This document shows positions 17,128-26,743 of a DNA stretch of 64,000 bases, piece by piece. A program made the position numbers and the translations under genes. The notes under the pieces were generated by a model. It was not told where the DNA came from. It worked only from the letters and a program-made list of their open reading frames with translations, and searched no databases. Source of the DNA: Phycicoccus duodecadis. Lineage in GTDB: Bacteria; Actinomycetota; Actinomycetes; Actinomycetales; Dermatophilaceae. The stretch lies in NCBI RefSeq assembly GCF_002846495.1, contig NZ_PJNE01000001.1, positions 3,286,001-3,350,000 on the forward strand. Direction: 5' to 3'. Position 1 is the first letter of the stretch; each line of letters opens with the position of its first letter.

Positions 17128-18369
17128 GTGACCTACTCCGCGCGCGACCGCGACCGCTGGGTGGCCGAGGACCCCGCGCAGAAGCGCTCCGACCGCGACG
17201 ACTTCGCCCGCGACCGCGCGCGGCTGCTGCACTCGGCGTCGCTGCGTCGGCTCAGCGCCAAGACCCAGGTCGTCGCGCCGTCCTCCGACGACTTCGTCCG
17301 CAACCGGCTCACCCACTCCCTCGAGGTCGCCCAGATCGGCCGCGAGCTGGGGCAGGCGCTCGGCTGCAGCGCCGACGTCGTCGACACCGCGTGCCTGGCC
17401 CACGACCTCGGCCACCCCCCGTTCGGGCACAACGGCGAGTCGGCCCTCGACACCGTGGCGGCCGGCATCGGCGGCTTCGAGGGCAACGCCCAGACGCTGC
17501 GCATCCTGACCCGCCTCGAGGCCAAGCGCATCCACCCCGACGGCCGCCCGGCCGGCCTCAACCTCACCCGCGCCAGCCTGGATGCCGCCACCAAGTACCC
17601 CTGGCGCCGGGGCGAGGCGCCGCATCCCACCACCAAGTTCGGCGTCTACGACGACGACCTCGATGTCTTCGCCTGGTTCCGCGAGGGAGCCCCGACCGGC
17701 CGGCGGGCGTTCGAGGCCGAGGTGATGGACTGGTCCGACGACGTCGCCTACTCGGTGCACGACGTCGAGGACGCCATCGCGTCGGGGTGGCTCGACCCGC
17801 GGCGCCTGCGCGACCCCGCCGACGTCGACGCCGTGCTGGCCGTCGCCACCCGGGTGTACGAGCCCGACCTCGGCGACGACGAGCTCCGCGCCGCCCTCGA
17901 GCGCATCCTGGCCTCGGGCGTCGTGCCCACCGCCCACGACGGCAGCCGGCGCGCCCTGGCCGCGCTGAAGGACATGACCTCGCGGCTCATCGGCCGGTTC
18001 GCGGTCACGGTCGAGTCCGCCACCCGCGAGGCCAACGGGGACGCCGCCCTGGTCCGGCACGAGGCCGCGCTCGTCGTCCCCACCCGCGCCCGCGCCGAAT
18101 GCGCGGTGCTCAAGGCCGTGTCGGCCCACTACGTGATGCACGCCGCCGAGCGGGTGGCCCTGTACGAGACCCAGCGGCAGGTGGTCGCCGAGCTCGTGGC
18201 CGCCTTCCAGGCCGACCCCGCGCGCCTCGACCCCGACCTGCGCGCCGACCTCGACGCCGCCGGCGACGACGGGGCCGCCCTGCGCGTGGTCGTCGACCAG
18301 GTGGCCTCCCTCACCGACGTCCGCGCCCTCGAGCTGCACCGCCGCTGGTGCCGCCGCCCGGCGGGCTGA
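17128..18369 (+). CDS. dgt: Deoxyguanosinetriphosphate triphosphohydrolase-like protein
   Basis: 413 residues, HD-domain dNTPase that splits dNTP to deoxynucleoside and tripolyphosphate. The metal site is visible: NRLTHSLEVAQIGRELG, then CLAHDLGHPPFGHNGE, and a later DDVAYSVHDVEDA with the final HD aspartate. The GTG start sits six bases after TAGGGT, so it probably has its own leaderless message even though the upstream gene ends only four bases away. Genes dgt and dnaG are adjacent in many actinobacteria. Confidence 0.94.
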   Translation: MTYSARDRDRWVAEDPAQKRSDRDDFARDRARLLHSASLRRLSAKTQVVAPSSDDFVRNRLTHSLEVAQIGRELGQALGCSADVVDTACLAHDLGHPPFGHNGESALDTVAAGIGGFEGNAQTLRILTRLEAKRIHPDGRPAGLNLTRASLDAATKYPWRRGEAPHPTTKFGVYDDDLDVFAWFREGAPTGRRAFEAEVMDWSDDVAYSVHDVEDAIASGWLDPRRLRDPADVDAVLAVATRVYEPDLGDDELRAALERILASGVVPTAHDGSRRALAALKDMTSRLIGRFAVTVESATREANGDAALVRHEAALVVPTRARAECAVLKAVSAHYVMHAAERVALYETQRQVVAELVAAFQADPARLDPDLRADLDAAGDDGAALRVVVDQVASLTDVRALELHRRWCRRPAG

Positions 18370-18413
18370 CGGGCGCACGACCTAGACTCACGGACACACC
18401 ACAGGGAGGTCGA

Positions 18414-20354
18414 GTGCCGGGTCGGATCAGGGCCGACGACATCACGTCGGTCAAGGAGCGCTCGTCCATCGAGGACGTCGTCCGCGACCACGTGACCCTG
18501 CGCCCGGCGGGCGTGGGGTCGCTCAAGGGGCTCTGCCCGTTCCACGACGAGAAGACCCCGAGCTTCACGGTGCGCCCGACCGTCGGCACGTACCACTGCT
18601 TCGGCTGCGGCGAGGGCGGCGACGTCCTCGACTTCGTGCAGAAGGTCGAGCACCTCAGCTTCACCGAGTCGGTCGAGCGCCTGGCGGCCAAGCTCGGGAT
18701 GGAGCTGCGCTACGAGGAGGGCGGCGGCCCCCGCGAAGGGGGCACCTCGCTCGGCAAGCGCTCGCGGCTCGTCGAGGCCCACCGGGTGGCCGAGGAGTTC
18801 TACACCGCCGCCCTGCTCGACCGGACCCGGGGGGACGCCCGGGTCGGGCGCGACTTCCTGCGCGAGCGCGGCTTCGGCTCGGCCGCGGTCGAGCGCTTCG
18901 GTGTGGGCTTCGCTCCGGCCGACGGTGACGCCCTGACCCGGCACCTGCGCGAGCGGGGCTTCACCGAGGACGAGCTCACCACCGCCGGCCTCAGCGGGCG
19001 GGGGAGCCGGGGGCTCTACGACCGGTTCCGGGGGCGGCTGATGTGGCCCATCCGCGACACCACCGGCGACACGGTGGGCTTCGGGGCGCGCCGGCTCTTC
19101 GACGGCGACCGGATCGCGGCGAAGTACCTCAACACCTCCGAGACGCCCATCTACAAGAAGAGCTCGGTGCTCTACGGGCTCGACCTCGCCAAGAAGGCCA
19201 TCGCGGCCGACCGCCGGGCCGTCGTCGTCGAGGGGTACACCGACGTCATGGCCGCCCACCTCTCGGGCGTCGAGGGCGCGGTCGCCACCTGCGGCACGGC
19301 CTTCGGCGTCGACCACATCAAGATGCTGCGCCGCATCATGCGCGACGAGGCCGACCACGCGCCGGCCCGGGTCGTCTTCACCTTCGACGGCGACGCCGCG
19401 GGGCAGAAGGCCGCGATGAAGGCCTTCGGCGAGGACCAGCGCTGGGCCGCCCAGTCGTTCGTGGCCGTCGCGCCCGACGGGATGGACCCCTGCGACCTGC
19501 GCCTGGCCAAGGGGGACGCCGCGGTCGCGGCCCTGGTCGACGCCGCGGTGCCGATGTTCGAGTTCGCGGTGCGCACCACCATCGCGCGCTTCGACCTCGA
19601 CACCGCCGAGGGGCGCGTGCAGGCGATGAAGTCGGTCGCGCCCATCGTCGGCTCCATCCGCGACACCAGCCTGCGCCCCGAGTACATCCGCACCGTGTCG
19701 GGCTGGCTCGGGGTCGAGGTCGAGCAGATGGCCACCGAGGTCAAGAAGGCCGGCCGGCTCGCGCCGCCCGACGAGACCCCCGACCGCCGTGGCGTGGGCA
19801 CCGACGAGGTGCCCGAGCCCGGGCCCGGCGAGGGCGGCCCGGGCCTTCCCCCGCCCGACCTGCGCGACCCGGTCGTGGCCGCCGAGCGCCAGCTGCTCCA
19901 GGCCCTGCTCCAGTACCCCGGCCAGTTCCCGGACGCCGTCGTCGAGGCGCTCGAGCCCGAGGTCCTCACCGCGCCCGCGCACCGGGCGGTGCTCGACGGC
20001 GTGCGCATCGCGGCCGCCCGAGGCCATCGCGTGGGCTCGGCCGCCGCCTGGGTCGCCGCCGTCGGCGAGGCCGCTCCCGTCACGGTGCGCTCGCTGGTGT
20101 CGGAGCTGTCGGTGGCGCCGCTGCCGGTGCGCTTCGACAGCTCCACGGGGCTGCCCCCGCGGCGCTACCTCGACAGCCTCGTCGTCGGGGTGCGCGACGC
20201 CCACCTGGGGCGGCGCATCGCCGACGCGATGTCCACCCTGCGCCGCATCCAGAACGACCCGGCGTCCGACCAGTCGTCCCTACGCGAGAGGACCACCGCC
20301 TTGCACGCCCTCGAGCTCGAACGCGTCCGTCTGCGAGAGGGCGTGGGGTCGTGA
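18414..20354 (+). CDS. dnaG: DNA primase
   Basis: 646 residues; makes RNA primers at the replication fork. Domains: CHC2 zinc finger (LCPFHDEKTPSF ... YHCFGCGEGGDVLDF, residues 39-75), RNA polymerase core with TOPRIM (VVVEGYTDVMAAH near 275, then FTFDGDAAGQKAA near 320), and a DnaB-binding helical C-terminus from about 470. The GTG start has AGGGAGG at ideal distance and TAGACT about 25 bases upstream, so unlike many neighbours this gene has a short leader with a strong ribosome site. The stop overlaps the next start as GTGA. Confidence 0.97.
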   Translation: MPGRIRADDITSVKERSSIEDVVRDHVTLRPAGVGSLKGLCPFHDEKTPSFTVRPTVGTYHCFGCGEGGDVLDFVQKVEHLSFTESVERLAAKLGMELRYEEGGGPREGGTSLGKRSRLVEAHRVAEEFYTAALLDRTRGDARVGRDFLRERGFGSAAVERFGVGFAPADGDALTRHLRERGFTEDELTTAGLSGRGSRGLYDRFRGRLMWPIRDTTGDTVGFGARRLFDGDRIAAKYLNTSETPIYKKSSVLYGLDLAKKAIAADRRAVVVEGYTDVMAAHLSGVEGAVATCGTAFGVDHIKMLRRIMRDEADHAPARVVFTFDGDAAGQKAAMKAFGEDQRWAAQSFVAVAPDGMDPCDLRLAKGDAAVAALVDAAVPMFEFAVRTTIARFDLDTAEGRVQAMKSVAPIVGSIRDTSLRPEYIRTVSGWLGVEVEQMATEVKKAGRLAPPDETPDRRGVGTDEVPEPGPGEGGPGLPPPDLRDPVVAAERQLLQALLQYPGQFPDAVVEALEPEVLTAPAHRAVLDGVRIAAARGHRVGSAAAWVAAVGEAAPVTVRSLVSELSVAPLPVRFDSSTGLPPRRYLDSLVVGVRDAHLGRRIADAMSTLRRIQNDPASDQSSLRERTTALHALELERVRLREGVGS

Positions 20355-20881
20355 GGCTGCGCTGGACGGGCCTGCGCCGGCCGGAGGTCCCCGCCGATGT
20401 CGCCGGCGTCATCGCCCCCAGCGAGGGCGAGCGGCTGCTGGCGTGGGCGCGCGCCTCCGGTGGCACCACCGTCGTTGCGGGCCGCCACCGGCTCTACGTG
20501 GTGCGCACCCCCGACGACGGCGAGCCGGAGGTCGTGGTGGCCCGCGCGTGGCACCTCGTCGACGCCGGCAGCATGAGCGAGACCGGCGAGCTGCGGGTCG
20601 AGTGGGTCGACGCCGAGCCCGCGCTGCGCCTGGTCCTCACCGAGCCCGGGATGCTGCCCGAGACCTTCCGCGAGCGGGTGCAGGCCTCGGTGGTGCTGGC
20701 CGAGACCATCGACCTCGGGGGTCGGCACACCGCCAAGGTGGTGGTCCGCCGCGACCTCGCCACCGACGCCCTGCTCTCGCAGGCCGTGCTCGGCAAGGGC
20801 GTGCGCGCCACCGATCCGGGCGTGTCCGAGCGGGTCCGCGCCGGGCTGGCGCGGGTCCGCGAGCAGGTCGGCCTGGCCTGA
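20351..20881 (+). CDS. Conserved hypothetical protein coupled to dnaG
   Basis: 176 residues, no signal peptide or membrane span. It begins with RLRWTGLRRPEVPADVAGV and has a beta-rich first half (TTVVAGRHRLYVVRTP, PEVVVARAWHLVDAG) and a helical C-terminus (VRAGLARVREQVGLA). The pattern suggests a small PH-like or single-sheet protein. I do not recognise a family with a known role. The GTGA overlap with dnaG means it is co-translated with primase, a gene order common in actinobacteria. Confidence 0.72.
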   Translation: MRLRWTGLRRPEVPADVAGVIAPSEGERLLAWARASGGTTVVAGRHRLYVVRTPDDGEPEVVVARAWHLVDAGSMSETGELRVEWVDAEPALRLVLTEPGMLPETFRERVQASVVLAETIDLGGRHTAKVVVRRDLATDALLSQAVLGKGVRATDPGVSERVRAGLARVREQVGLA

Positions 20882-20966
20882 GCCCTGGCGTGCCGGGGCC
20901 GATTTCGTCCCGCCCCGCCGGGTTGCTATCGTTGCGTCGCTGCCGCGGCGATCCCGTGGTGGCCCT

Positions 20967-21039
20967 TCCCCTGTAGCTCAACTGGCAGAGCATTCGGCTG
21001 TTAACCGGAGGGTTGTTGGTTCGAGTCCAACCGGGGGAG
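20967..21039 (+). tRNA. tRNA-Asn (GTT)
   Basis: A full cloverleaf of 73 bases: acceptor TCCCCTG pairing with CGGGGGA, D-arm GCTC/GAGC, anticodon loop CTGTTAA with anticodon GTT, and T-arm GTTGG-TTCGAGT-CCAAC. CCA is not encoded. A TGCTATCGT extended -10 lies about 25 bases upstream and a strong hairpin follows directly. Confidence 0.97.
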
Positions 21040-21044
21040 CATCG

Positions 21045-21078
21045 AGAAGGGCCCGCACCGTACGGTGCGGGCCCTTCT
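21045..21078. terminator. Terminator hairpin after tRNA-Asn
   Basis: A perfect 16-base-pair inverted repeat (arms start AGAAGGGCCCGCACCG) with a two-base centre, directly after the tRNA and 14 bases before the end of the convergent gluD gene. It can serve both directions. The stem is seen directly; its role is inferred. Confidence 0.85.
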
Positions 21079-21091
21079 GCGTGTCCTGAGC

Positions 21092-21961
21092 TCAGGCGGC
21101 GTCGACCGCAACGGCGGCCGCACGCGGGGTGCCGGCGCTGCGCCGCTTGCGCTGCATCCGGCCCTCGACGTAGCCGGCCACCTTCGTGAGCGCGTAGTTG
21201 ATCACGATGTAGACCACGGCGGCGACCACGTAGGCGGGGACGGTGTTGGCGTAGGCCGAGCCCACGGTCTTGGCGGCGGTCAGCAGCTCGGGGTAGAGCA
21301 CGACCGTGCCGAGGGCGGTGTCCTTGAGCACCACGACCAGCTGCCCGATGAGCGCGGGCAGCATGGCCCGCAGGGCCTGCGGGAGCTGGATACTGACCAG
21401 GGTCTGGTTCGGGGTGAGCCCGATCGACAGCCCGGCCTCCTCCTGACCGCGGGGGAGGGAGTGCACGCCCGAGCGGACCAGCTCGGCGATGACCGAGCCG
21501 TTGTAGAGCGTCAGGGCCAGGACGACGGCCGCCATCGGGGCGTACTCGTTCGGCAGCCAGGTGGCGGTGGCGAACCAGCCGAAGAAGAAGAACACCATCA
21601 TCAGCAGCACCGGCACCGAGCGGAAGAACTCGACGACGACACCGCTGACCCAGCGGACCGCACGGACGCTCGAGAGGCGCCCCATCCCGAAGACGATGCC
21701 GTAGATACCGGCGAGGACCACCGAGGCCGCCGCGGCCTTGGCGGTCTCCCACAGGCCCGGCAGGAGGTAGTCGAGCCACAGCGCGGGGTCGGTGACGAAC
21801 GGCTGCCAGAGGTAGCCCTCGAGCTGGTTGGTGCTCTTCAGCTTCCCGTAGACCACCCAGGCCAGCGCCAGCAGCACCAGCACCCCCACGCCGGTGAGGA
21901 TGCGGTGCCGCAGCCGGGCGCGCGGGCCCGGTGCGTCGAACAGCACGTTCTCGGTGCTCAT
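21092..21961 (-). CDS. gluD: Amino acid ABC transporter permease (glutamate type)
   Basis: 289 residues, His/Glu/Gln-type polar amino acid permease. A cytoplasmic N-terminus is followed by a first membrane segment (LTGVGVLVLLALAWVV) and four to five more. The EAA loop reads EEAGLSIGLTPNQTLVSIQLPQALR, the contact with the ATPase. It forms a heterodimer with GluC. The start overlaps the gluC stop as ATGA. The gluA-gluB-gluC-gluD order equals the Corynebacterium glutamate uptake system, which gives the symbols, but glutamine or aspartate cannot be excluded. Confidence 0.87.
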   Translation of the reverse strand: MSTENVLFDAPGPRARLRHRILTGVGVLVLLALAWVVYGKLKSTNQLEGYLWQPFVTDPALWLDYLLPGLWETAKAAAASVVLAGIYGIVFGMGRLSSVRAVRWVSGVVVEFFRSVPVLLMMVFFFFGWFATATWLPNEYAPMAAVVLALTLYNGSVIAELVRSGVHSLPRGQEEAGLSIGLTPNQTLVSIQLPQALRAMLPALIGQLVVVLKDTALGTVVLYPELLTAAKTVGSAYANTVPAYVVAAVVYIVINYALTKVAGYVEGRMQRKRRSAGTPRAAAVAVDAA

Positions 21962-22623
21962 CGCTTCACCGCCAGGCGGCGCGACAGGGACGTGATGCCG
22001 ATGCCGAGCGGGAGGGTCAGGATGACGAAGCCGAGGGCGAAGAGGAAGAACGTCGGCAGGCTGGCCCCCTCGTTCTCGGTGATCTTGGCGAGCAGCCCGG
22101 CCGCCTCGGCGGTACCGAGGATGACCGCGGCCACGGTGGTGTTCTTGATCAACGCGATGAGGGTCGAGCCCAGCGGCGCGACGCTGCCGCGGAAGGCCTG
22201 GGGCAGGAGCACCTCGCGCATCGACTGGGCGAAGGTCAGCCCGATCGAGCGGGCGGCCTCGGCCTGCCCTGCGGGGATGGTGTTGACCCCGCTGCGGATG
22301 GCCTCGCACACGAAGGCCGCGTGGTAGATCGTCAGCATCACGACGGCCCACCAGTACGCGTTGCGCGTCGCGTCCTGCGAGAACTGCAGGCCGAGGATGT
22401 AGCTGAGCCCGAGGATGCTCGAGACCATCAGCAGCGTCAGGGGGGTGTTGCGCACCAGGTTGACGTACAGCGAACCCAGGGCCCGCAGCACCCCCACCGG
22501 CGAGACCCGCAGCACGGCGATCACCGTCCCGAGGACCAGGGCCCCGATCGCCGACAGCACGGACAGCTGGATCGTCACCCAGAAGGCGCCGAGCACGTCG
22601 TAGTTGCCGAGGATGTCACCCAT
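21958..22623 (-). CDS. gluC: Amino acid ABC transporter permease (glutamate type)
   Basis: 221 residues, second permease subunit. Five hydrophobic segments, and the EAA loop AEAARSIGLTFAQSMREVLLPQAFRG (key part AARSIGLTF). The start ATG has AAAGGTGAG upstream; an in-frame codon further up would lie in the operon hairpin region. It follows gluB after a 96-base gap that contains a very stable stem-loop, which probably lowers its expression relative to the binding protein. Confidence 0.88.
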   Translation of the reverse strand: MGDILGNYDVLGAFWVTIQLSVLSAIGALVLGTVIAVLRVSPVGVLRALGSLYVNLVRNTPLTLLMVSSILGLSYILGLQFSQDATRNAYWWAVVMLTIYHAAFVCEAIRSGVNTIPAGQAEAARSIGLTFAQSMREVLLPQAFRGSVAPLGSTLIALIKNTTVAAVILGTAEAAGLLAKITENEGASLPTFFLFALGFVILTLPLGIGITSLSRRLAVKR

Positions 22624-22649
22624 CAGCTCACCTTTCGGCCGGGGGTCGT

Positions 22650-22705
22650 GGTCCGTGCCGCGTGACACCGCCCGCCGAGGAGGCGGGCGGTGTCACGCGC
22701 GGACC
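22650..22705 (-). promoter_or_regulatory. Very stable hairpin between gluB and gluC
   Basis: A perfect 17-base-pair stem (arms 22660-22676 and 22682-22698) with a five-base loop, extended by one further pair and, after a three-base bulge, by a six-base-pair outer helix (22650-22655 with 22700-22705). It lies between the binding-protein gene and the permease genes. Such hairpins commonly end part of the transcripts or protect the upstream mRNA from 3' decay, giving an excess of binding protein. The structure is seen; the role is inferred. Confidence 0.75.
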
Positions 22706-22719
22706 GTGGGCGGGGACGG

Positions 22720-23559
22720 TCAGGCGCAGGCGTCGGGGGTGGGGGGGTTGCCGGCCGGGGGCTTGTAGCCGGCCGGGCCCAGGTTGTCGTCGACGGCCTT
22801 CTGCCAGGAGCCGTCGCTGATCATCTTGTTGATGGCGTCGGTGACCTTCTGGCACAGGGCGGTGTCGCCCTTCTTCAGGCCCACGCCGTAGCGCTCCTCG
22901 GAGAACGGCTTCCCGACGACCTTGAGCTTGCCCTTGTACTGCTCCTGCGCGGCGTAGCCGGCCAGGATGGTGTCGTCGGTGGTCAGGGCGTCGACGCCCT
23001 TGGAGACCAGCGCCGCCACGCACTCGCTGTAGGTGCCGAACTCCTGGAGGTTGACCCCGGGCACCTTGTCCTTGACCTTCTGCGCCGACGTGGAGCCGGT
23101 GACCGAGCACAGCTTCTTGCCGTCGAGGGTGTCGGGGCCGGTGATGGAGCTGTCGTCGGCGCGCACCAGCAGGTCCTGGCCGGCGACGAAGTACGGCCCG
23201 GCGAAGGAGACCTTCTCCTTGCGCGCGTCGGTGATGGAGTACGTCGCGAAGATCAGCTTCACCTGGCCGGTGGAGATGAGGTTCTCGCGCTGGGCGCTGG
23301 GCGACTGCACCCACTCGATCTTGTCGGCGTCGTAGCCGAGCTCCTTGGCGACGTACTTGGCGACGTCGACGTCCATCCCCGTGTACTCGTCCCCCTTCTT
23401 CAGCCCGAGGCCGGGCTGGTCGAACTTGATGCCGATCTTGATGCTGTCGCCGCCGGAGCCGCCCGAGGCGCCGCCGTCCGAGCTGTTCGAGCCGCAGGCG
23501 CTGGCCCCGAGGGCGAGGGCCGCGGCCGCGGCGATGAGTCCGATCCGGGTGCTTCTCAT
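22720..23559 (-). CDS. gluB: Amino acid-binding lipoprotein (glutamate type)
   Basis: 279 residues, family 3 extracellular solute-binding protein. Signal peptide with lipobox ASAC at residues 19-22, then a Ser/Gly-rich linker. Binding-fold motifs include GLKKGDEYTGMDVDVAKYVAKELG, QVKLIFATYSITDARKEKVSFAGPY (in part) and LTTDDTILAGYA. A stable hairpin follows. The lipobox and family are clear; the ligand is inferred from the operon. GGAGGA lies a few bases upstream of the ATG. Confidence 0.9.
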   Translation of the reverse strand: MRSTRIGLIAAAAALALGASACGSNSSDGGASGGSGGDSIKIGIKFDQPGLGLKKGDEYTGMDVDVAKYVAKELGYDADKIEWVQSPSAQRENLISTGQVKLIFATYSITDARKEKVSFAGPYFVAGQDLLVRADDSSITGPDTLDGKKLCSVTGSTSAQKVKDKVPGVNLQEFGTYSECVAALVSKGVDALTTDDTILAGYAAQEQYKGKLKVVGKPFSEERYGVGLKKGDTALCQKVTDAINKMISDGSWQKAVDDNLGPAGYKPPAGNPPTPDACA

Positions 23560-23629
23560 GAGGTGGTTCCTCCTGGTGTCGTCGACGCGTGGTCGCTCTC
23601 GGGTGGCCCTTGCCGGCCGGCCCTGGGGT

Positions 23630-24370
<741 letters not shown>

Positions 24371-24502
24371 GGCCTCGAACCTAGCGAGGGCGAGGTACCT
24401 GAGGGAATGCTGATGCCCCGAAACCCTGATTCGTGACCAACCCGAGACGGAGCGCGAGGTCGCGTGGTGGGGCTCGGGACGGGGCAGGGCATGATGCTGG
24501 GC

Positions 24503-25909
24503 ATGTCCGTCGCGCCCGCCGCCGTCCGCGCCTCGCTCGCCGACGCCGTACCCGACGTGTTCTGGACCGACCGCCCCGCCCTGCGCCCCGCAGCGCGCCC
24601 CGCGCTCACCGGCTTCGGCCACCGCGCCGACCTCGTGGTCGTCGGCGGCGGCTTCACCGGACTCTGGGCAGCCCTGCAGGCCAAGGAGGAGGACCCGTCG
24701 CGCGACGTCGTGGTGCTCGAGCGCGGCCGGCTGGGCGTGGCGGCATCCGGGCGCAACGGCGGGTTCGTCTCGCCGTCGCTGACGCACGGGCTCGCCCAGG
24801 GCGTCGGCTGCTGGCCGCGCGAGATCGCCACGCTGGAACGGCTGGGGGCCGAGAACTTCGCCGGGCTCCAGGAGGCGGTCGAGCGCCACGGTATCGACGC
24901 CGACCTGCACGTCCCGGGGGAGCTGACCCTGGCCCTCGACCAGCGGCAGGTCGCGACCGTGCGCGAGGCGTACGACCTGCACCGGGCGCACGGGGTACCG
25001 GTCGAGCTGCTCGACGGCCCGGCGGCCCGGGCCCGGGTCGACTCGCGGCGGTACCTCGGGGGCATGCACGACCCCACCGTCGGCCTCGTCGATCCCGCCC
25101 GACTGGTGTGGGGGCTGGCGGCGGCGGCGGAGCGCCTCGGCGTGCGCATCCACGAGGACACCGCCGTCACCGGGTTCGAGGAGGAGACCTCGCGGCTGCG
25201 GGTCGAGACCGAGTGGGGGAGCGTGCGCGCCCGCAAGGTCGTCGTCGGCACCGGCGCCTTCCGCGGGGTGCTCCGCCGGCTCGCCTGGTACACGCTGCCG
25301 GTCTACGACCACGTCCTGATGACCGAACCGCTGTCGGCCGCGCAGCTGGATGCCGTGGGCTGGCGGGGCCGCGAGGGGCTGACCGACGCGGGCAACCAGT
25401 TCCACTACTACCGGCGCACCCTCGACGACCGGGTGCTCTTCGGCGGGTACGACGCGAACTACCACTTCCCGGGGCGCATCGACCCGCGGTTCGAGCAGTC
25501 GGCGTCCCACGAGCTGCTGGCGCGGCACTTCCTCGAGATCTTCCCGCAGCTCGAGGGCATCCGGTTCACGCACCGGTGGGCGGGCGTCATCGACACCACG
25601 TCGCGCTTCACCCCGGTGTTCGGCACCGCCTTCGGCGGCCGGCTGGCGTACGCCGTGGGCTACACCGGGCTCGGGGTGGCCTCGACGCGCTTCGGGGCGC
25701 GGGTCGCGCTCGACCTCGTCGACGGGCGCGACACCGAGCTCACCCGGCTCGAGATGGTCCGGCGCAAGCCGCTGCCGTTCCCTCCGGAGCCGTTGCGGAG
25801 CGTCGGGGTGCGCCTGACCCGGGCGAGCCTGGCCGCGGAGGACCGCACCGGCCGGCGCAACCTCTGGCTGCGCGGGATGGACGCGGTCGGCATCGGCTTC
25901 GACAGCTGA
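24503..25909 (+). CDS. FAD-dependent oxidoreductase (DAO/GlpO family)
   Basis: 468 residues. The FAD-binding Rossmann motif is [16 protein letters not shown] near residue 42, then [24 protein letters not shown], the SGRNGG pattern of the D-amino-acid oxidase/gamma-glutamylputrescine oxidase group. The C-terminal FAD segment [23 protein letters not shown] (in part [11 protein letters not shown]) is intact. It probably oxidises an amine or amino acid; being divergent from an amino acid transporter supports that but does not fix the substrate. Of three in-frame ATGs I chose the third, because CATGAT stands seven bases before it, as in the leaderless genes here. Confidence 0.85.
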   Translation: MSVAPAAVRASLADAVPDVFWTDRPALRPAARPALTGFGHRADLVVVGGGFTGLWAALQAKEEDPSRDVVVLERGRLGVAASGRNGGFVSPSLTHGLAQGVGCWPREIATLERLGAENFAGLQEAVERHGIDADLHVPGELTLALDQRQVATVREAYDLHRAHGVPVELLDGPAARARVDSRRYLGGMHDPTVGLVDPARLVWGLAAAAERLGVRIHEDTAVTGFEEETSRLRVETEWGSVRARKVVVGTGAFRGVLRRLAWYTLPVYDHVLMTEPLSAAQLDAVGWRGREGLTDAGNQFHYYRRTLDDRVLFGGYDANYHFPGRIDPRFEQSASHELLARHFLEIFPQLEGIRFTHRWAGVIDTTSRFTPVFGTAFGGRLAYAVGYTGLGVASTRFGARVALDLVDGRDTELTRLEMVRRKPLPFPPEPLRSVGVRLTRASLAAEDRTGRRNLWLRGMDAVGIGFDS

Positions 25910-25951
25910 TCCGCGAGCGCCGCTCGGACGCCCGGGCCGGCGGCGGCGCTC

Positions 25952-26710
25952 CTACAGCTGGATCCCACGGGTCAGGGCCCCGTCGACGACGAGGTTGGTG
26001 CCGCTGATCCGGCTGGCGACGGGGCTGGCCAGGAACACCACCGGTGCGGCGATCTCCTGCGGCGTACCCATGTGGCCCGTGGGGTTGAGCTCGACCGCCG
26101 TCCTGAACAGGTCCGGGTCGCCGCCCTCGATGCTCTCCCAGACACCGCCCGGGAAGTAGGTGTTGCCGGGGGAGACGGTGTTGGCACGGATCCCCTGCGG
26201 TGCCAGCTGCATCGCGAGGCCGTGGATGTAGCCGATGATCGCGGTCTTCGCGGTCCCGTAGGGGCCCGAGGCGAAGTCGGACTCGCGCCCCGACACGCTG
26301 GAGATCGCGATGATCGAGGCGGCCGGGCTCTGTTCCAGGTGCGGCATCGCCGCCTTGACGAGCCGGACGGTGTGCATCACGTCGACGCTGAGGCTGAGCT
26401 CCCAGTTCTCCTCCGTGTCCGGGATCGCCAGCGCGCTGACGTTGGCCACCACGACGTCGAGGCCGCCGAAGGTGTCAGCAGACCGGTTCACCCAGGCAGC
26501 CAGCGCCGCCGCATCGGCGACGTCGACCGTGGAGCCGGTGACGTCGCCGCGCTCGCTCAAGGCCTCCTGGGTCGCCGACACCTCCTCGGCGCTGCGGGCG
26601 CAGAAGCCGACGACGGCCCCTTCGTCCAGGAAGGCCTCGACGACCGCGCGGCCGATGCCGCGCGTGCCCCCGGTGACGAGGACGCGGGTTCCGTTGAGTC
26701 GCAGATCCAT
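25952..26710 (-). CDS. Short-chain dehydrogenase/reductase
   Basis: 252 residues, classical SDR. Cofactor motif TGGTRGIG at residues 14-21 with a following basic residue (CARS) suggesting NADP(H); NVSA-like NAG substitute VANVSA; catalytic serine in ISSVSG and the YxxxK pair in YGTAK. The C-terminal ISGTNLVVDG is typical. It is the last gene of the leftward group acetamidase-like/FMN oxidase/SDR and lies 33 bases after the acetamidase stop. The substrate is unknown; a role in the same catabolic route is inferred. Confidence 0.88.
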   Translation of the reverse strand: MDLRLNGTRVLVTGGTRGIGRAVVEAFLDEGAVVGFCARSAEEVSATQEALSERGDVTGSTVDVADAAALAAWVNRSADTFGGLDVVVANVSALAIPDTEENWELSLSVDVMHTVRLVKAAMPHLEQSPAASIIAISSVSGRESDFASGPYGTAKTAIIGYIHGLAMQLAPQGIRANTVSPGNTYFPGGVWESIEGGDPDLFRTAVELNPTGHMGTPQEIAAPVVFLASPVASRISGTNLVVDGALTRGIQL

Positions 26711-26743
26711 GGGTGGAGCCTTTCGGGGAAGGGGTGCGGGCGG

